From Kutzneria kofuensis (GTDB lineage: Bacteria > Actinomycetota > Actinomycetes > Mycobacteriales > Pseudonocardiaceae), in contig NZ_JACHIR010000001.1 in assembly GCF_014203355.1 (NCBI RefSeq), positions 4,032,038 to 4,096,037 on the forward strand: a DNA stretch of 64,000 nucleotides, written 5' to 3'. The position numbers were made by a program, and so were the translations under genes. The first letter of the stretch is position 1; every line of letters begins with the position of its first letter. The notes beneath the pieces were generated by a model. The model saw nothing but the letters and a program-made list of their open reading frames with translations, searched no databases and was not told where the DNA came from. Below, piece after piece: positions 48,447-56,497 of the stretch.

Positions 48447-49652
48447 TCAGCCGAACGCCTGGCCCTCGCCCCGGTAGGTGGGGGCCGAGCGCTCCACCTG
48501 GTAGCCCCGGATCAGATGGAACTCGCGGAACCGCTCGGCCAGCTCGCCGGCCTTGGCGTGCCGCATCCAGACCCGGTCACCGATCCGCAGCCGGTCGGCG
48601 GCCTTGCCGGTGACCGGCGTCTGCACCTCGCCCGCCGCCTCCAGCTTGGTCAGCTTCAGCCCCGCCGGCAGGTACGGCGAGGGCAGCCGGTCCTCGCCGA
48701 TCGGCCCGGACGCCGGATAGCCGCCGGTGAACAGCGTCGCCACGTTCGGGCCGGGGCGGCGGACCACCGGCAGCGCGAACAGCGCCGCCGGCCTCGGTTG
48801 GAACGACCGGTAGCCGTCGAACAGGGTCGGCCCGAGCAGGCCGGATCCGGCCGCGACCTCGGTGACCGACTTCTCGGCGGACGTCAGTTCGAGGCTGCCG
48901 GTGCCGCCGCCGTTGACGAACTCCAGCGGGGCCAGCGCGCGAACCGCCGCCACCACCGCCGCCCGCCGTTCGGCCAGTTCGGCGGCCGACTTCCCCTGCA
49001 TCCACCGCACCGCCATGCCGCGCAGCGGGTTGCCGGGCGGTGCGTCGCCGATGCCGGCGATCTGCCCCTCGTAAGCCATGATCCCGACCAGTGTGAAGCC
49101 CGGTCGGTCGATGATTCGCCTGGTCAGCTCGGTCGCCTGGGCCGCGGTGTGCACCGGCGAGCGCAGCGGGCCGACGTGCAGGCGGCGCGATCCGTTGAGC
49201 GGTCGCCAGGACGCGTCGAGCTCCAGGCAGACCCGGATGTCCGGGTGGCCCGGGCCGAGCGCGTCGTCGACCAGGTCGAGGTGGTCCACCGAGTCGACCA
49301 TGATCGTGATCGCGCCGCGGGCCGCCTCGTCGACGGCGAGCTTCTGCAGCGTCGCCCGGTCCGTGGTCGGGTAGCCGACCAGCAGGTCGTCGCACGTGCC
49401 CTCGGCGAACAGCCACATCGCCTCGGCGAGCGAGTAGGTCATCAGGCCGGCGTATCCCGGCACCGCCAGCACGCGTTCGAGCAGCGCGCGACAGCGCACG
49501 GACTTGCTGGCGACGCGGATCGGCGTGCCGCCGGCCCGGCGCACCAGCTCGGTGGCGTTGTGATCGAAGGCGTCCAGGTCGACCAGGGCGAACGGCGGAT
49601 CGAAGCCCTCGGTCGCGGAGTCGAACCGGACGCGCTGCTGCTGCGGTGACAC
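48447..49652 (-). CDS. fold-type III PLP enzyme (D-threonine aldolase/D-serine dehydratase-like)
   Basis: A 401-residue enzyme. The N-terminal barrel is of the alanine-racemase type; the PLP lysine is in RVASKSVRCRALL (near residue 48). The C-terminal part carries the D-serine dehydratase-like domain with metal ligands probably around RVWMRHAKAGEL (His). It should act on a D- or L-beta-hydroxy amino acid by aldol cleavage or deamination. GTG 49652 (VSPQQQRVRF) starts the gene. It is divergent from the aldonolactone oxidase, an arrangement known in other actinomycetes. Confidence 0.85.
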   Translation of the reverse strand: MSPQQQRVRFDSATEGFDPPFALVDLDAFDHNATELVRRAGGTPIRVASKSVRCRALLERVLAVPGYAGLMTYSLAEAMWLFAEGTCDDLLVGYPTTDRATLQKLAVDEAARGAITIMVDSVDHLDLVDDALGPGHPDIRVCLELDASWRPLNGSRRLHVGPLRSPVHTAAQATELTRRIIDRPGFTLVGIMAYEGQIAGIGDAPPGNPLRGMAVRWMQGKSAAELAERRAAVVAAVRALAPLEFVNGGGTGSLELTSAEKSVTEVAAGSGLLGPTLFDGYRSFQPRPAALFALPVVRRPGPNVATLFTGGYPASGPIGEDRLPSPYLPAGLKLTKLEAAGEVQTPVTGKAADRLRIGDRVWMRHAKAGELAERFREFHLIRGYQVERSAPTYRGEGQAFG

Positions 49653-49740
49653 AGTTGAACGGTACGTCGGGACGCATTGAAATGTGAATACTTTTCACCT
49701 AGCTTGTGTGCAGCGCATCACAGGGTCGCGGAGGACAGCG

Positions 49741-51084
49741 ATGGTCGGACGTCTCCGGTTGGGCACCGATACGGCACGCCCGGCGCCGTGGCGTAACTGG
49801 GCGGGTACCGCACGGTCGCAGCCGGTGCACGTGGCGAGGCCGCGTGACGTGAGCGAGATCGCCGAGGCGGTGACCGTCGCCGCGAAGGACGGCTTCACGG
49901 TCCGGCCGCGGGGCAGCGGCCACTCGTTCACCAGCATCGCCGCCACCGACGGCGTCGCGATCGACCTCGGCGAGTGGTCCGGCGTCGTGCGCGCCGACCT
50001 GGAGAACTGCCTGGTCACCGTGCGATCCGGCACGCCGCTGCACCGGTTGAACGCCGAGCTGCACCGGCTCGGGTTGGCCATGGCCAACCTGGGCGACATC
50101 GACGCGCAGACGATCTCCGGCGCCATCTCCACCGGGACCCACGGCACCGGCGCCAAGCTCGGCGGCCTGTCCACCCAGGTCAGGGCCCTGGAACTGGTGC
50201 TGGCCGACGGTTCCGTCGTGACGTGTTCCCCGGACGAGCGCCCCGACCTGTTCAGCGCCGCCCGCGTCGGCCTCGGCGCCCTGGGCGTGATCAGCACCGT
50301 GACCCTGCAGTGCGTGCCGGCGTTCGCCCTGCGTGCCCGGGAGTTCCCGCAGCCCTTGGACGGGATCCTCGAGAAGTTCGGCGACATGTGCGACTCCGAG
50401 GACCATGTCGAGTTCCACTGGTTCCCGCACAGCGACCGGGTGCAGGTCAAGCACAACGTGCGGCTGCCCGCGGACGCGTCGATCGCGCCGCTGTCGAGGG
50501 CTCGGCAGTTCTACGAGTACGAGGTGATGGAGAACAGCGCCTTCGGCCTCGTGTGCAAGCTCGGCCGGGCCGTGCCGTCCGTGGTGCCGACCCTGAACCG
50601 CGTCTGCGCGTCCCTGTGGTCGGAGCGGTCCTACAGCGACCACTCGTTCCGTGTGTTCACCACGCCCCGGCGGGTCCGGTTCGTCGAGACCGAGTACGCC
50701 GTTCCACGTGAATCACTGCACGACGTGCTCCGCGAGTTCCGCGCCGCGATCCCCCGCCTGCGGCACCCGGTGATCGTGCCCGTCGAGGTCCGGGTCGCCG
50801 CCGCCGACGACATTCCGCTGTCCACCGCCTACGGCCGGGACAGCGCGTACATCGCCATCCACCAGTACGTCGGCATGCCCTTCCGGGAGTACTTCGACTG
50901 CTTCGAGAAGATCGCCGGCGCCGTCGGCGGGCGGCCGCACTGGGGCAAGATGCACACCCTCGACGCCTCCGTGCTGGCCCAGCGGTACCCGAAGTTCGAG
51001 GAGTTCCGCGCCGTGCGGGCCAAGGTCGACCCCAACGGCGTGTTCCGCAATGCCTATCTGGACACCGTCCTCGGCGCTCCGTGA
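49741..51084 (+). CDS. aldonolactone oxidase (D-arabinono-1,4-lactone / L-gulonolactone oxidase family)
   Basis: A 447-residue flavoprotein. RGSGHSFTS at residues 59-67 carries His62, the expected covalent FAD ligand of this family, and TISGAISTGTHGTG is the FAD-binding loop. The ALO domain runs from about 190 to the end and contains the substrate motif HWGK (PHWGKMHTLD). It oxidises a sugar-acid lactone. GGAGG lies six bases before ATG 49741; a longer frame from 49684 is not used. A near-parS sequence (50701) is inside the gene. Confidence 0.92.
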   Translation: MVGRLRLGTDTARPAPWRNWAGTARSQPVHVARPRDVSEIAEAVTVAAKDGFTVRPRGSGHSFTSIAATDGVAIDLGEWSGVVRADLENCLVTVRSGTPLHRLNAELHRLGLAMANLGDIDAQTISGAISTGTHGTGAKLGGLSTQVRALELVLADGSVVTCSPDERPDLFSAARVGLGALGVISTVTLQCVPAFALRAREFPQPLDGILEKFGDMCDSEDHVEFHWFPHSDRVQVKHNVRLPADASIAPLSRARQFYEYEVMENSAFGLVCKLGRAVPSVVPTLNRVCASLWSERSYSDHSFRVFTTPRRVRFVETEYAVPRESLHDVLREFRAAIPRLRHPVIVPVEVRVAAADDIPLSTAYGRDSAYIAIHQYVGMPFREYFDCFEKIAGAVGGRPHWGKMHTLDASVLAQRYPKFEEFRAVRAKVDPNGVFRNAYLDTVLGAP

Positions 51085-51162
51085 CTTTCGGTCATGGGGG
51101 CAACCCGCCCCGTGAGGCTTTAAACCTGCCCCATTCCCGCAGCTCAAGCCCTACGCAAACGC

Positions 51163-51190
51163 TTGTCCACAACTCGCCGAGTTATCCACA
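51163..51190 (+). promoter_or_regulatory. two DnaA boxes
   Basis: TTGTCCACA at 51163-51171 and TTATCCACA at 51182-51190, same strand, starts 19 bp apart, in a 227-bp gap between the lactone oxidase and an SDR gene. Both are perfect DnaA boxes (actinobacterial and E. coli consensus). Two boxes are too few for an oriC. Confidence 0.75.
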
Positions 51191-51247
51191 GGCAACCTCC
51201 AGTGAAGATCAACTACACCGGGTCGCGGGTAGACTGGCCGTGGGGAC

Positions 51248-51277
51248 GCCCCCCAGGGATGGGTCGGGGGCTGTTTT
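51248..51277 (+). terminator. weak GC hairpin with T-tract
   Basis: GCCCCC (51248-51253) and GGGGGC (51266-51271) form a 6-bp stem with a 12-nt loop, followed by TGTTTT. It lies 163 bp after the rightward lactone oxidase and 35 bp beyond the end of the leftward SDR gene on the other side. Confidence 0.4.
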
Positions 51278-51311
51278 GGCTAAGGACGGGTCCGGTCGGG
51301 ACCTGGCAGGT

Positions 51312-51983
51312 CTAGGAGCGGGTGGCAACCACGGCGTCCGGGATGGGGTCGTCGCCGGCGATCAACTCCAGGGTGAGGCCGGCGGTCGCGGGTGCGTCGA
51401 GCAGCGAGACCAGCACGGCGGCGACGTCGGCACGGCTGATGGTGCCCCGCATCGTCGACGGAGTCTCCAGCCGCACCCGACCGGTGGGCGCGTCGTTGGT
51501 GAGTCCACCGGGACGCAGCACCGTCCAGTCCAGGTCGTAGCCACGCACCGCCTCCTCGGCGGCGGTCTTGGCGGCCATGTACGCGGCCCACGACTCGTCG
51601 GAGCCGGCGGCGAGCGGTCGGCCGACGCCCATGGAGCTCACGAGCAGGTAGCGGCGAACCCCGGCGAGCACGGCGGCATCGGCCAGCAGCACGGCGGCGG
51701 CGCGGTCGACGGTGTCCTTGCGGTCGGTCCCGCTGCCGGGCCCGGCGCCGGCGGCGAAGACGACGGCGTCGGCGTTCTTGAGGTGGCCGGCGAGCTCGTC
51801 GGCCGCGATGGACTCCAGGTCGCACACCACGGACTCGGCGCCGGCGGCGCGAAGGTCGTCGGCGTGGGCGGGGTTGCGCACCAACCCGACCGGACTGTCA
51901 CCTCGGGCGGAGAGAAGCCGCTCCAGCTCGAGGGCGATCTGGCCGTGCCCGCCGGCGATCACTACGCGCATGTGGTCCGACAC
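51312..51983 (-). CDS. atypical SDR / NAD(P)-binding protein
   Basis: A 223-residue protein. The Rossmann loop is MRVVIAGGHGQIALELERLLSARG; the body (DAVVFAAGAGPGSG, RRYLLVSSMGV, SWAAYMAAKTAAEEAV) is of the NAD(P)-binding atypical-SDR type, near YwnB and NmrA-like proteins. The Tyr-x-x-x-Lys pair YMAAK is present, so it may be active on an unknown substrate. The start may be GTG 51983, four bases after the upstream stop, or ATG 51971. It is likely to be co-transcribed with the hypothetical gene upstream. Confidence 0.82.
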   Translation of the reverse strand: MSDHMRVVIAGGHGQIALELERLLSARGDSPVGLVRNPAHADDLRAAGAESVVCDLESIAADELAGHLKNADAVVFAAGAGPGSGTDRKDTVDRAAAVLLADAAVLAGVRRYLLVSSMGVGRPLAAGSDESWAAYMAAKTAAEEAVRGYDLDWTVLRPGGLTNDAPTGRVRLETPSTMRGTISRADVAAVLVSLLDAPATAGLTLELIAGDDPIPDAVVATRS

Positions 51984-51987
51984 TAGT

Positions 51988-52608
51988 TCAGCTGGCGGTG
52001 GCCAGCACCTGCTCGTAGACGACCTCGTTGACCCAGCGGGTGACGGCGGTCTGGTCGAGGCTGACGTGCTCCGGGGTGCCGGCCAGGTCCATGGAGACGG
52101 TGCCGTCGGGGTCGGCGCTGACGATGGACAGGCCGTAGCGGCGGGCCCGCGGCAGGCAGTTGCTGAGGTAGTCGTCGGTCAGCGCGACGGAGGAGGGCAG
52201 CACCACCGCGGCGTCGCCGTGCAACGCGAACGGGACGGCGGAGGCGAGGCCGGTGCGCCAGTGCTTGGCGACGGCGAGCACACCGACGATGCGCACGGCG
52301 GCGGGCGGCACCTTGCCGGCGAGCTCGGGCCACACCCAGGTGGCGACGGTGGTGCGGTCGACGACGGGACCGACGCCGAAGCACAGCCGTTCGGCGTGCG
52401 CGTCGGGCAGGAGCTCGGCGACCACGAAGACCTTGCGGCCGAGCAGGGTCAGCTGCGGCAGCAGCACGCCCTTCCAACCGAGCCGTTCGACCGCCTTGGC
52501 GGCGAGTTCTTCGGACGGCGCCGGAAGTTCGACCGCGGGGACCGCGCGCGACGGCAGGGTCTTGGCGTTCTTGTGGACTGCTGCCGTGTTGCCAGCGGAG
52601 CGGCTCAC
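51988..52608 (-). CDS. hypothetical protein, 206 aa
   Basis: An alpha/beta protein with the phrases LAAKAVERLGWKGVLLPQLTLLGRKVFVVAELLPD, ERLCFGVGPVVDRTTVATWVWPELAGK and VPFALHGDAAVVLPSSVALTDDYL. A basic start (MSRSAGNTAAVHKNAKTL) precedes the domain. No known family is recognised and no catalytic motif can be claimed. GAGGAGG lies eight bases before GTG 52608, a strong ribosome site. The stop is four bases before the SDR start, so the two are coupled. Confidence 0.7.
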   Translation of the reverse strand: MSRSAGNTAAVHKNAKTLPSRAVPAVELPAPSEELAAKAVERLGWKGVLLPQLTLLGRKVFVVAELLPDAHAERLCFGVGPVVDRTTVATWVWPELAGKVPPAAVRIVGVLAVAKHWRTGLASAVPFALHGDAAVVLPSSVALTDDYLSNCLPRARRYGLSIVSADPDGTVSMDLAGTPEHVSLDQTAVTRWVNEVVYEQVLATAS

Positions 52609-52843
52609 GAACTTCGCCTCCTCATCAGCCTCGACGACTGGGCCGTCGCGATTTCTTCCGGTTACTGGAGTACCAGGTCTGACCGGCGCGGATTCAGCTG
52701 TACGCCGCTGTGTGCGGTTGGCGGCAACAAGCGGTCGGTGACCGGTCGCCAGCCCGGAATGGGACTTCGGCCCGGCGGTGCTGCCGTTCGTGTGAACGGC
52801 TCCGCCGGACGGTCGGCGGTCGGTCAGTGGTCGTTCCCAGGCC

Positions 52844-52857
52844 GATGCACGTGCATC
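52844..52857. promoter_or_regulatory. 14-bp perfect palindrome GATGCACGTGCATC
   Basis: A palindrome with a CACGTG core inside the divergent non-coding stretch. It does not fit the parS consensus and is a candidate operator for a dimeric regulator. Confidence 0.35.
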
Positions 52858-52947
52858 TGCGCAGGAATCGGGCCCCGGTAGCGTTCACGCGAGTGGTGGA
52901 AGGCAGGCCGCTGACCAGCCGCGCAGGCCGCCGGACGGGTGAACGGC

Positions 52948-52992
52948 GACCGTTCGTCGCACGGCGACGGGCCCGCGCTGCGACGAACGGTC
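52948..52992. repeat. perfect inverted repeat, candidate RNA hairpin
   Basis: GACCGTTCGTCGCA (52948-52961) and TGCGACGAACGGTC (52979-52992) form a perfect 14-bp stem with a 17-nt GC-rich loop. It is not followed by a T-tract and lies in a divergent region, so a terminator role is doubtful; a leader or small RNA is possible. Confidence 0.5.
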
Positions 52993-53200
52993 GGCATGGG
53001 CGTGGACAATCCAGCTGACCGAACCGGTACAGTCCGTCACCGGCATTCACGGATGCCAGGCCGGTCAACCTTCCGTACCCGCACCCGGCTTGCGGGTGGG
53101 GCGATCGCCGAAGGGTCACTCGGCCCACTGCTTCTTGCGCACTCGTCGAAAGTTGCCACGCGCCTTCGCCGAGCCGGGCGGTGAGGGAGCGAGGTTCCCG

Positions 53201-54325
53201 ATGCCACACCGAATGTCCTTGGTCCGACGCCTGGCGCTGCTGCGCCGCATGTACACCGGCGAGACCGATTCGAGCCTGCTGCCCACGGTCACCTCGGGCG
53301 TCCAGCAGCTCGCCCCGGACGACCGGGCGCAGCTGCACGCGATCCTGGACAACGACAACGTGGGCCGGCTGTTCGGCGACGACGAGCTGACCCCGCCGCC
53401 GACCCACGTCCGCCGCACGATGCTGGCCGACGCCCCGACGGAGGGCCAGCGGGAGTTGGAGTCGGGCATTCTCACCGCCGCCGGCCGCGCGGTGAACTAT
53501 CTGCACCTGCGCATGCCGGCGGATCTCCTCCGCCCGGCCCGCGTCTTCCGGATGGTCCGTCCGCACGCCCACGAGCTGGTCCTGCACCTGGAGGGCGGCG
53601 CCCTCGGCCCGCTGCTCGTCGAGCTGATGCCCCGCATCACCCCCGACGAGCTACTGGGCGTCCCCGGCCTCCGCGCCCGCCTGCACCGCCGCCACGTCGA
53701 GCTCTATCTCGTCGACGACGTCTCGGCGGCGGTCCACCTCTCGAACGTGTCCTACCGCCAGTGGACCGCCGCTCTCGCCTTCGCCGAGTCCCTGGTCGAC
53801 ATGGGCGAGCTCCGCTGGCTCGGCAACGACCCCACGCCGCTCACCGACGCCGAGCGGTCCGCCCTCGACACCCGGCACCGCTCTCCGGGCCCCGCCGCCC
53901 TGAACAGCGCGCTGCTCCGCCGCGCCTGCATCTTCGGCGACGCCCTGTGGCTCGTCCCGTGGTCCCGCGGCTGCGAGACCACTCACGTCGAGTGGGCCGG
54001 CCAACCGTCACTCGGTCGGGTGGCTCGTCTGCTTCTGCACCCGCTTTTCGGTCTGCCCGGCGACGGACATCACGTCCGCTACTTCGACGCGGCCGGTCTC
54101 ACCGTCACCGATCCACACGCTCCGCGCTGCCTCATGCACCCAACGTCGACCTCGCCCGTCCTGGCCCTGCGCCCCGAGCCCGTCCCGGATGGTCCACTCG
54201 AGTTGTCCTCCCCAGGCTGGCGGGCCGCCGCCTCCCCCTGGGCCGCCTGGCAGCGCGTCCTCGCCAGGTCCAATCCCACCTTCCCCAAGCAGGCCACCGC
54301 CCCCACCCCACCCATCAATAAGTGA
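53201..54325 (+). CDS. orphan hypothetical protein, 374 aa
   Basis: A soluble protein with clean high-GC codon bias. It has a helical N-terminus (MSLVRRLALLRRMYTGETDSSLLPTV), the phrases LVLHLEGGALGPLLVELMPRITPDELLGVP and RLHRRHVELYLVDDVSAAVHLSNVSYRQW, and a Pro-rich C-terminal tail. I do not recognise a domain or catalytic motif. GAGG lies six bases before ATG 53201; a second ATG at 53213 is possible. It stands alone after the long non-coding stretch and before tRNA-Leu. Confidence 0.7.
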   Translation: MPHRMSLVRRLALLRRMYTGETDSSLLPTVTSGVQQLAPDDRAQLHAILDNDNVGRLFGDDELTPPPTHVRRTMLADAPTEGQRELESGILTAAGRAVNYLHLRMPADLLRPARVFRMVRPHAHELVLHLEGGALGPLLVELMPRITPDELLGVPGLRARLHRRHVELYLVDDVSAAVHLSNVSYRQWTAALAFAESLVDMGELRWLGNDPTPLTDAERSALDTRHRSPGPAALNSALLRRACIFGDALWLVPWSRGCETTHVEWAGQPSLGRVARLLLHPLFGLPGDGHHVRYFDAAGLTVTDPHAPRCLMHPTSTSPVLALRPEPVPDGPLELSSPGWRAAASPWAAWQRVLARSNPTFPKQATAPTPPINK

Positions 54326-54570
54326 CCGACATCACCCATTAGTAGGTTCGCGAGGTGGCAACGGGCCGCATTTTGGATGGCGGATGCCAACTAACCGAAA
54401 AAGCGCACGTCAGCGCGCCGAAGAATGAGGCGATGCGCATCGGGCGGATCAGGGGCGCACAACCAGACGCCCAGCTCAGGGGCCCGCCACCCCATCTTGG
54501 GGGTGCAGGGGGGCGAAGCCCTCCCTGCCTTGGGGTGTGGGGCGAGAGCCCCACAAAACACAACGAGAAA

Positions 54571-54600
54571 GCCCCGTTTCCTGCTTGCAGGAAACGGGGC
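54571..54600 (-). terminator. Rho-independent terminator after tRNA-Leu
   Basis: A perfect 14-bp stem (GCCCCGTTTCCTGC at 54571-54584, GCAGGAAACGGGGC at 54587-54600) with a TT loop, followed leftward by the T-rich TTTCTCGTTGTGTTTT on the minus strand. It lies 16 bp beyond the tRNA end. Confidence 0.85.
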
Positions 54601-54615
54601 TGCCCCACTTTCGAG

Positions 54616-54698
54616 TGGGCGAGGGGGGAGTTGAACCCCCACGTCCTTTCGGACACACGGACCTGAACCGTGCGCGTCTGCCATTCCGCCACTCGCCC
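54616..54698 (-). tRNA. tRNA-Leu (CAG)
   Basis: An 83-nt cloverleaf. Acceptor stem GGGCGAG/CTCGCCC, anticodon stem CACGG/CCGTG around TTCAGGT (anticodon CAG), a long variable arm (TGTCCGAAAGGACG), and T-arm GGGGG-TTCAACT-CCCCC. CCA is not encoded. It reads CTG, the main Leu codon in this genome. Confidence 0.95.
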
Positions 54699-54813
54699 TC
54701 GGTGACGGGAGAAACAGTAGCACGGGTGTGGCTCGGTCTCCTAATTGGGCCGTGTCGCACCTCGCGGGCCCGGATACGATCGAGTCAGGAAGTCCGTAGC
54801 GAGAGGAACAGCC

Positions 54814-55989
54814 GTGGGACGCGTGCAGCGCTTCGAGCGCCGCCTTGAGGGCGCTGTGGGCAACGCCTTCGCACGCGTGTTCGGCGGCAGCGTGGTGCCG
54901 CAGGAGGTGGCACAGTCGCTGCAACGCGAGGCCGAGCTGAACGTCAAGGAGCTCGCCGGTGACAGGCTGCTTGCGCCGAACAGTTACCGGGTGCTGCTCG
55001 GTGCAGCGGACCACGACCGTTTGGCGGGCGCGGAGCAGGACGAACAGCGCATACGGGAGCTGCTCGAGGACTGCGTTCGCGAGCACCTCGCAGAGCACGG
55101 ATGGGATACCTATGGTGACGTCGTAGTCTCCCTGGAGCGCTCCGACGCGCTGCACACGGGACAGTTCCGAACCAACTCGTCCGTCGACCCTGACGTACGA
55201 CGGCCAGCACCACCTCGCACCGCAGGAGACCGATCCATGAGCCAGCCACCAGGCCAGTACCCCCCGCAGGACCCCTACGGTCAGCACCAGGGTCAGCAGG
55301 GTTACGGCTATGACCAGGGCTACCCGCAGCAGGGCGGCTACCCGCAGCAAGGCGGCGGGTACGACCAGTACGGCCAGCAGCAGGGTGGCGGTTACGACCA
55401 GCACGGCTACCCGCAGCAGGGTGGCGGTTACGAGCAGGGCTACCCGCAGCAGGGCGGCGGCTATCCGCAGCAGGGTGGCGGTTACGAGCAGGGCTACCCC
55501 CAGCAGGGTGGTGGCTACGAGCAGGGCTACCCGCAGCAGGGCGGCGGCTATCCGCAGCAGGGCGGCGGCTACGACCCGTACGGCCAGCAGGGCGGCTACC
55601 CCCAGCAGGGCGGCGGCTACGACCAGTACGGGCAGCAGGGCGGCTACGGCCAGCAGGACCCGTACGGCGCCCCTCCCGGCCCGCCGCCGGGCCCCCGCCA
55701 GATCACCGCGATGCTTCAGCTGGACGACGGCTCGAACCGCACGTACAACCTGAAGCAGGGCGGCAACGTGGTGGGTCGCGGCCAGGACGCGGACTTCCGG
55801 CTGCCCGACACGGGGGTCTCCAGGAGGCACCTGGAGATCACCTGGGATGGTCAGAGTGCGATGCTCGCGGACCTCGGCTCCACGAACGGCAGCACGGTGA
55901 ACGGCACTCCGGTGCAGACCTGGCAGCTCGCGGACGGCGACGTCGTCCGGGTCGGCCACTCGTCACTCGTGTTCCGCACGCAGGGCTGA
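54814..55989 (+). CDS. fhaA: FhaA-type protein: DUF3662 domain, QGGY repeats, FHA domain
   Basis: A 391-residue protein. The N-terminus ([37 protein letters not shown]) is the DUF3662 domain (about 1-125), then a low-complexity Gln/Gly/Tyr/Pro repeat segment (about 142-290), then an FHA domain (about 294-391, phrases [24 protein letters not shown] and [12 protein letters not shown]). FHA domains bind phosphothreonine, so it is a partner of the PknA/PknB kinases and of the division or cell-wall apparatus. GTG 54814 follows GAGAGGAAC. An internal ATG at 55237 with GCAGGAG upstream could start a shorter repeat-FHA form. First gene of the kinase operon. Confidence 0.94.
   Translation: MGRVQRFERRLEGAVGNAFARVFGGSVVPQEVAQSLQREAELNVKELAGDRLLAPNSYRVLLGAADHDRLAGAEQDEQRIRELLEDCVREHLAEHGWDTYGDVVVSLERSDALHTGQFRTNSSVDPDVRRPAPPRTAGDRSMSQPPGQYPPQDPYGQHQGQQGYGYDQGYPQQGGYPQQGGGYDQYGQQQGGGYDQHGYPQQGGGYEQGYPQQGGGYPQQGGGYEQGYPQQGGGYEQGYPQQGGGYPQQGGGYDPYGQQGGYPQQGGGYDQYGQQGGYGQQDPYGAPPGPPPGPRQITAMLQLDDGSNRTYNLKQGGNVVGRGQDADFRLPDTGVSRRHLEITWDGQSAMLADLGSTNGSTVNGTPVQTWQLADGDVVRVGHSSLVFRTQG
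55300..55650 (+). repeat. tandem GGCGGCTACCCGCAGCAG-type repeats in fhaA
   Basis: Imperfect tandem repeats encode variants of [18 protein letters not shown] and [10 protein letters not shown]. Individual copies differ by synonymous changes. The segment is highly polar and Tyr-rich with no fixed fold expected. Confidence 0.9.
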
Positions 55990-56035
55990 GGCGGTCGCGG
56001 GCGGGTACGAGGTCAGGCAGGAGCGGTCACTACAG

Positions 56036-56497
56036 GTGCCAGAGCTGGTGTTGCAGCTGACCAGAGCAGGGTTTCTCGCCCTGCTCTGGTTGTTCGTGCT
56101 GGCCGCGCTGCGCGTGGTCCGATCAGACATCTATGCCGCGTCGGGGTTGAGAGTCGCGGTGCCCGGCGGGTTCCGCAAGGGTGGCAAGCAACCGGCCAAG
56201 GGGAAGACGGCTCGGCAGCTCGTTGTCACTCATGGGGCGCTCACGGGCACCCGCATCTCACTTGACGGGAGACCGATCCTGATCGGCCGGGCCGACGACT
56301 CGACCCTCGTTCTCGACGACGATTTCGCCTCGACGAGACACGCGAGGCTGTCGCTGCGAGGCAGCGACTGGTACGTGGAGGATCTTGGCTCCACGAACGG
56401 AACATACCTAGACCGGGCGAAGGTCACGGCACCCCTCCGGGTCCCGCTCGGTGCCCCGATCCGCATCGGCAAGACAGTGATCGAGCTGCGCACATGA
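56036..56497 (+). CDS. fhaB: FhaB-type FHA protein
   Basis: A 153-residue protein with one N-terminal membrane helix (about 12-28, AGFLALLWLFVLAALRV), a basic linker and an FHA domain (about 78-153; ILIGRADDSTLVLDDDFASTRHARLSL, DLGSTNGTYLD). It reads phosphothreonine on a partner, probably in the septal or cell-wall machinery (the M. tuberculosis equivalent is FipA). GTG 56036 has no close ribosome site. It overlaps pstP by 4 bp. Present in the same position in all related operons. Confidence 0.94.
   Translation: MPELVLQLTRAGFLALLWLFVLAALRVVRSDIYAASGLRVAVPGGFRKGGKQPAKGKTARQLVVTHGALTGTRISLDGRPILIGRADDSTLVLDDDFASTRHARLSLRGSDWYVEDLGSTNGTYLDRAKVTAPLRVPLGAPIRIGKTVIELRT

Larger units (their letters stand above)
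52609..53200. other. 592-bp non-coding stretch between divergent genes
   Basis: No convincing gene is seen on either strand; the available reading frames have basic, Arg-rich or shuffled composition. It holds a perfect palindrome (52844-52857), a 14-bp-stem hairpin (52948-52992), a second small stem (GGCAT/ATGCC near 53041-53056) and promoter-like sequence before the orphan gene at 53201. It could hold a small RNA or long leader. Confidence 0.5.

Noticed and set aside
51081-51311. Coding frame across the DnaA-box gap
   Set aside because: The frame has no ribosome site and becomes the antisense of the SDR gene; composition is not that of a protein.
52694-53587. 297-codon leftward frame across the 592-bp gap
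   Set aside because: Half of it is antisense to the orphan gene at 53201; the rest is Arg-rich without domain character.
55300-55650. CRISPR-like array
   Set aside because: Repeats are contiguous, in frame, without spacers, and encode the QGGY segment of FhaA.
54391-55959. 522-codon leftward frame with repeated LLRVA-type sequence
   Set aside because: It is the complement of the fhaA repeats and of the tRNA-Leu region; tRNA and fhaA are certain.
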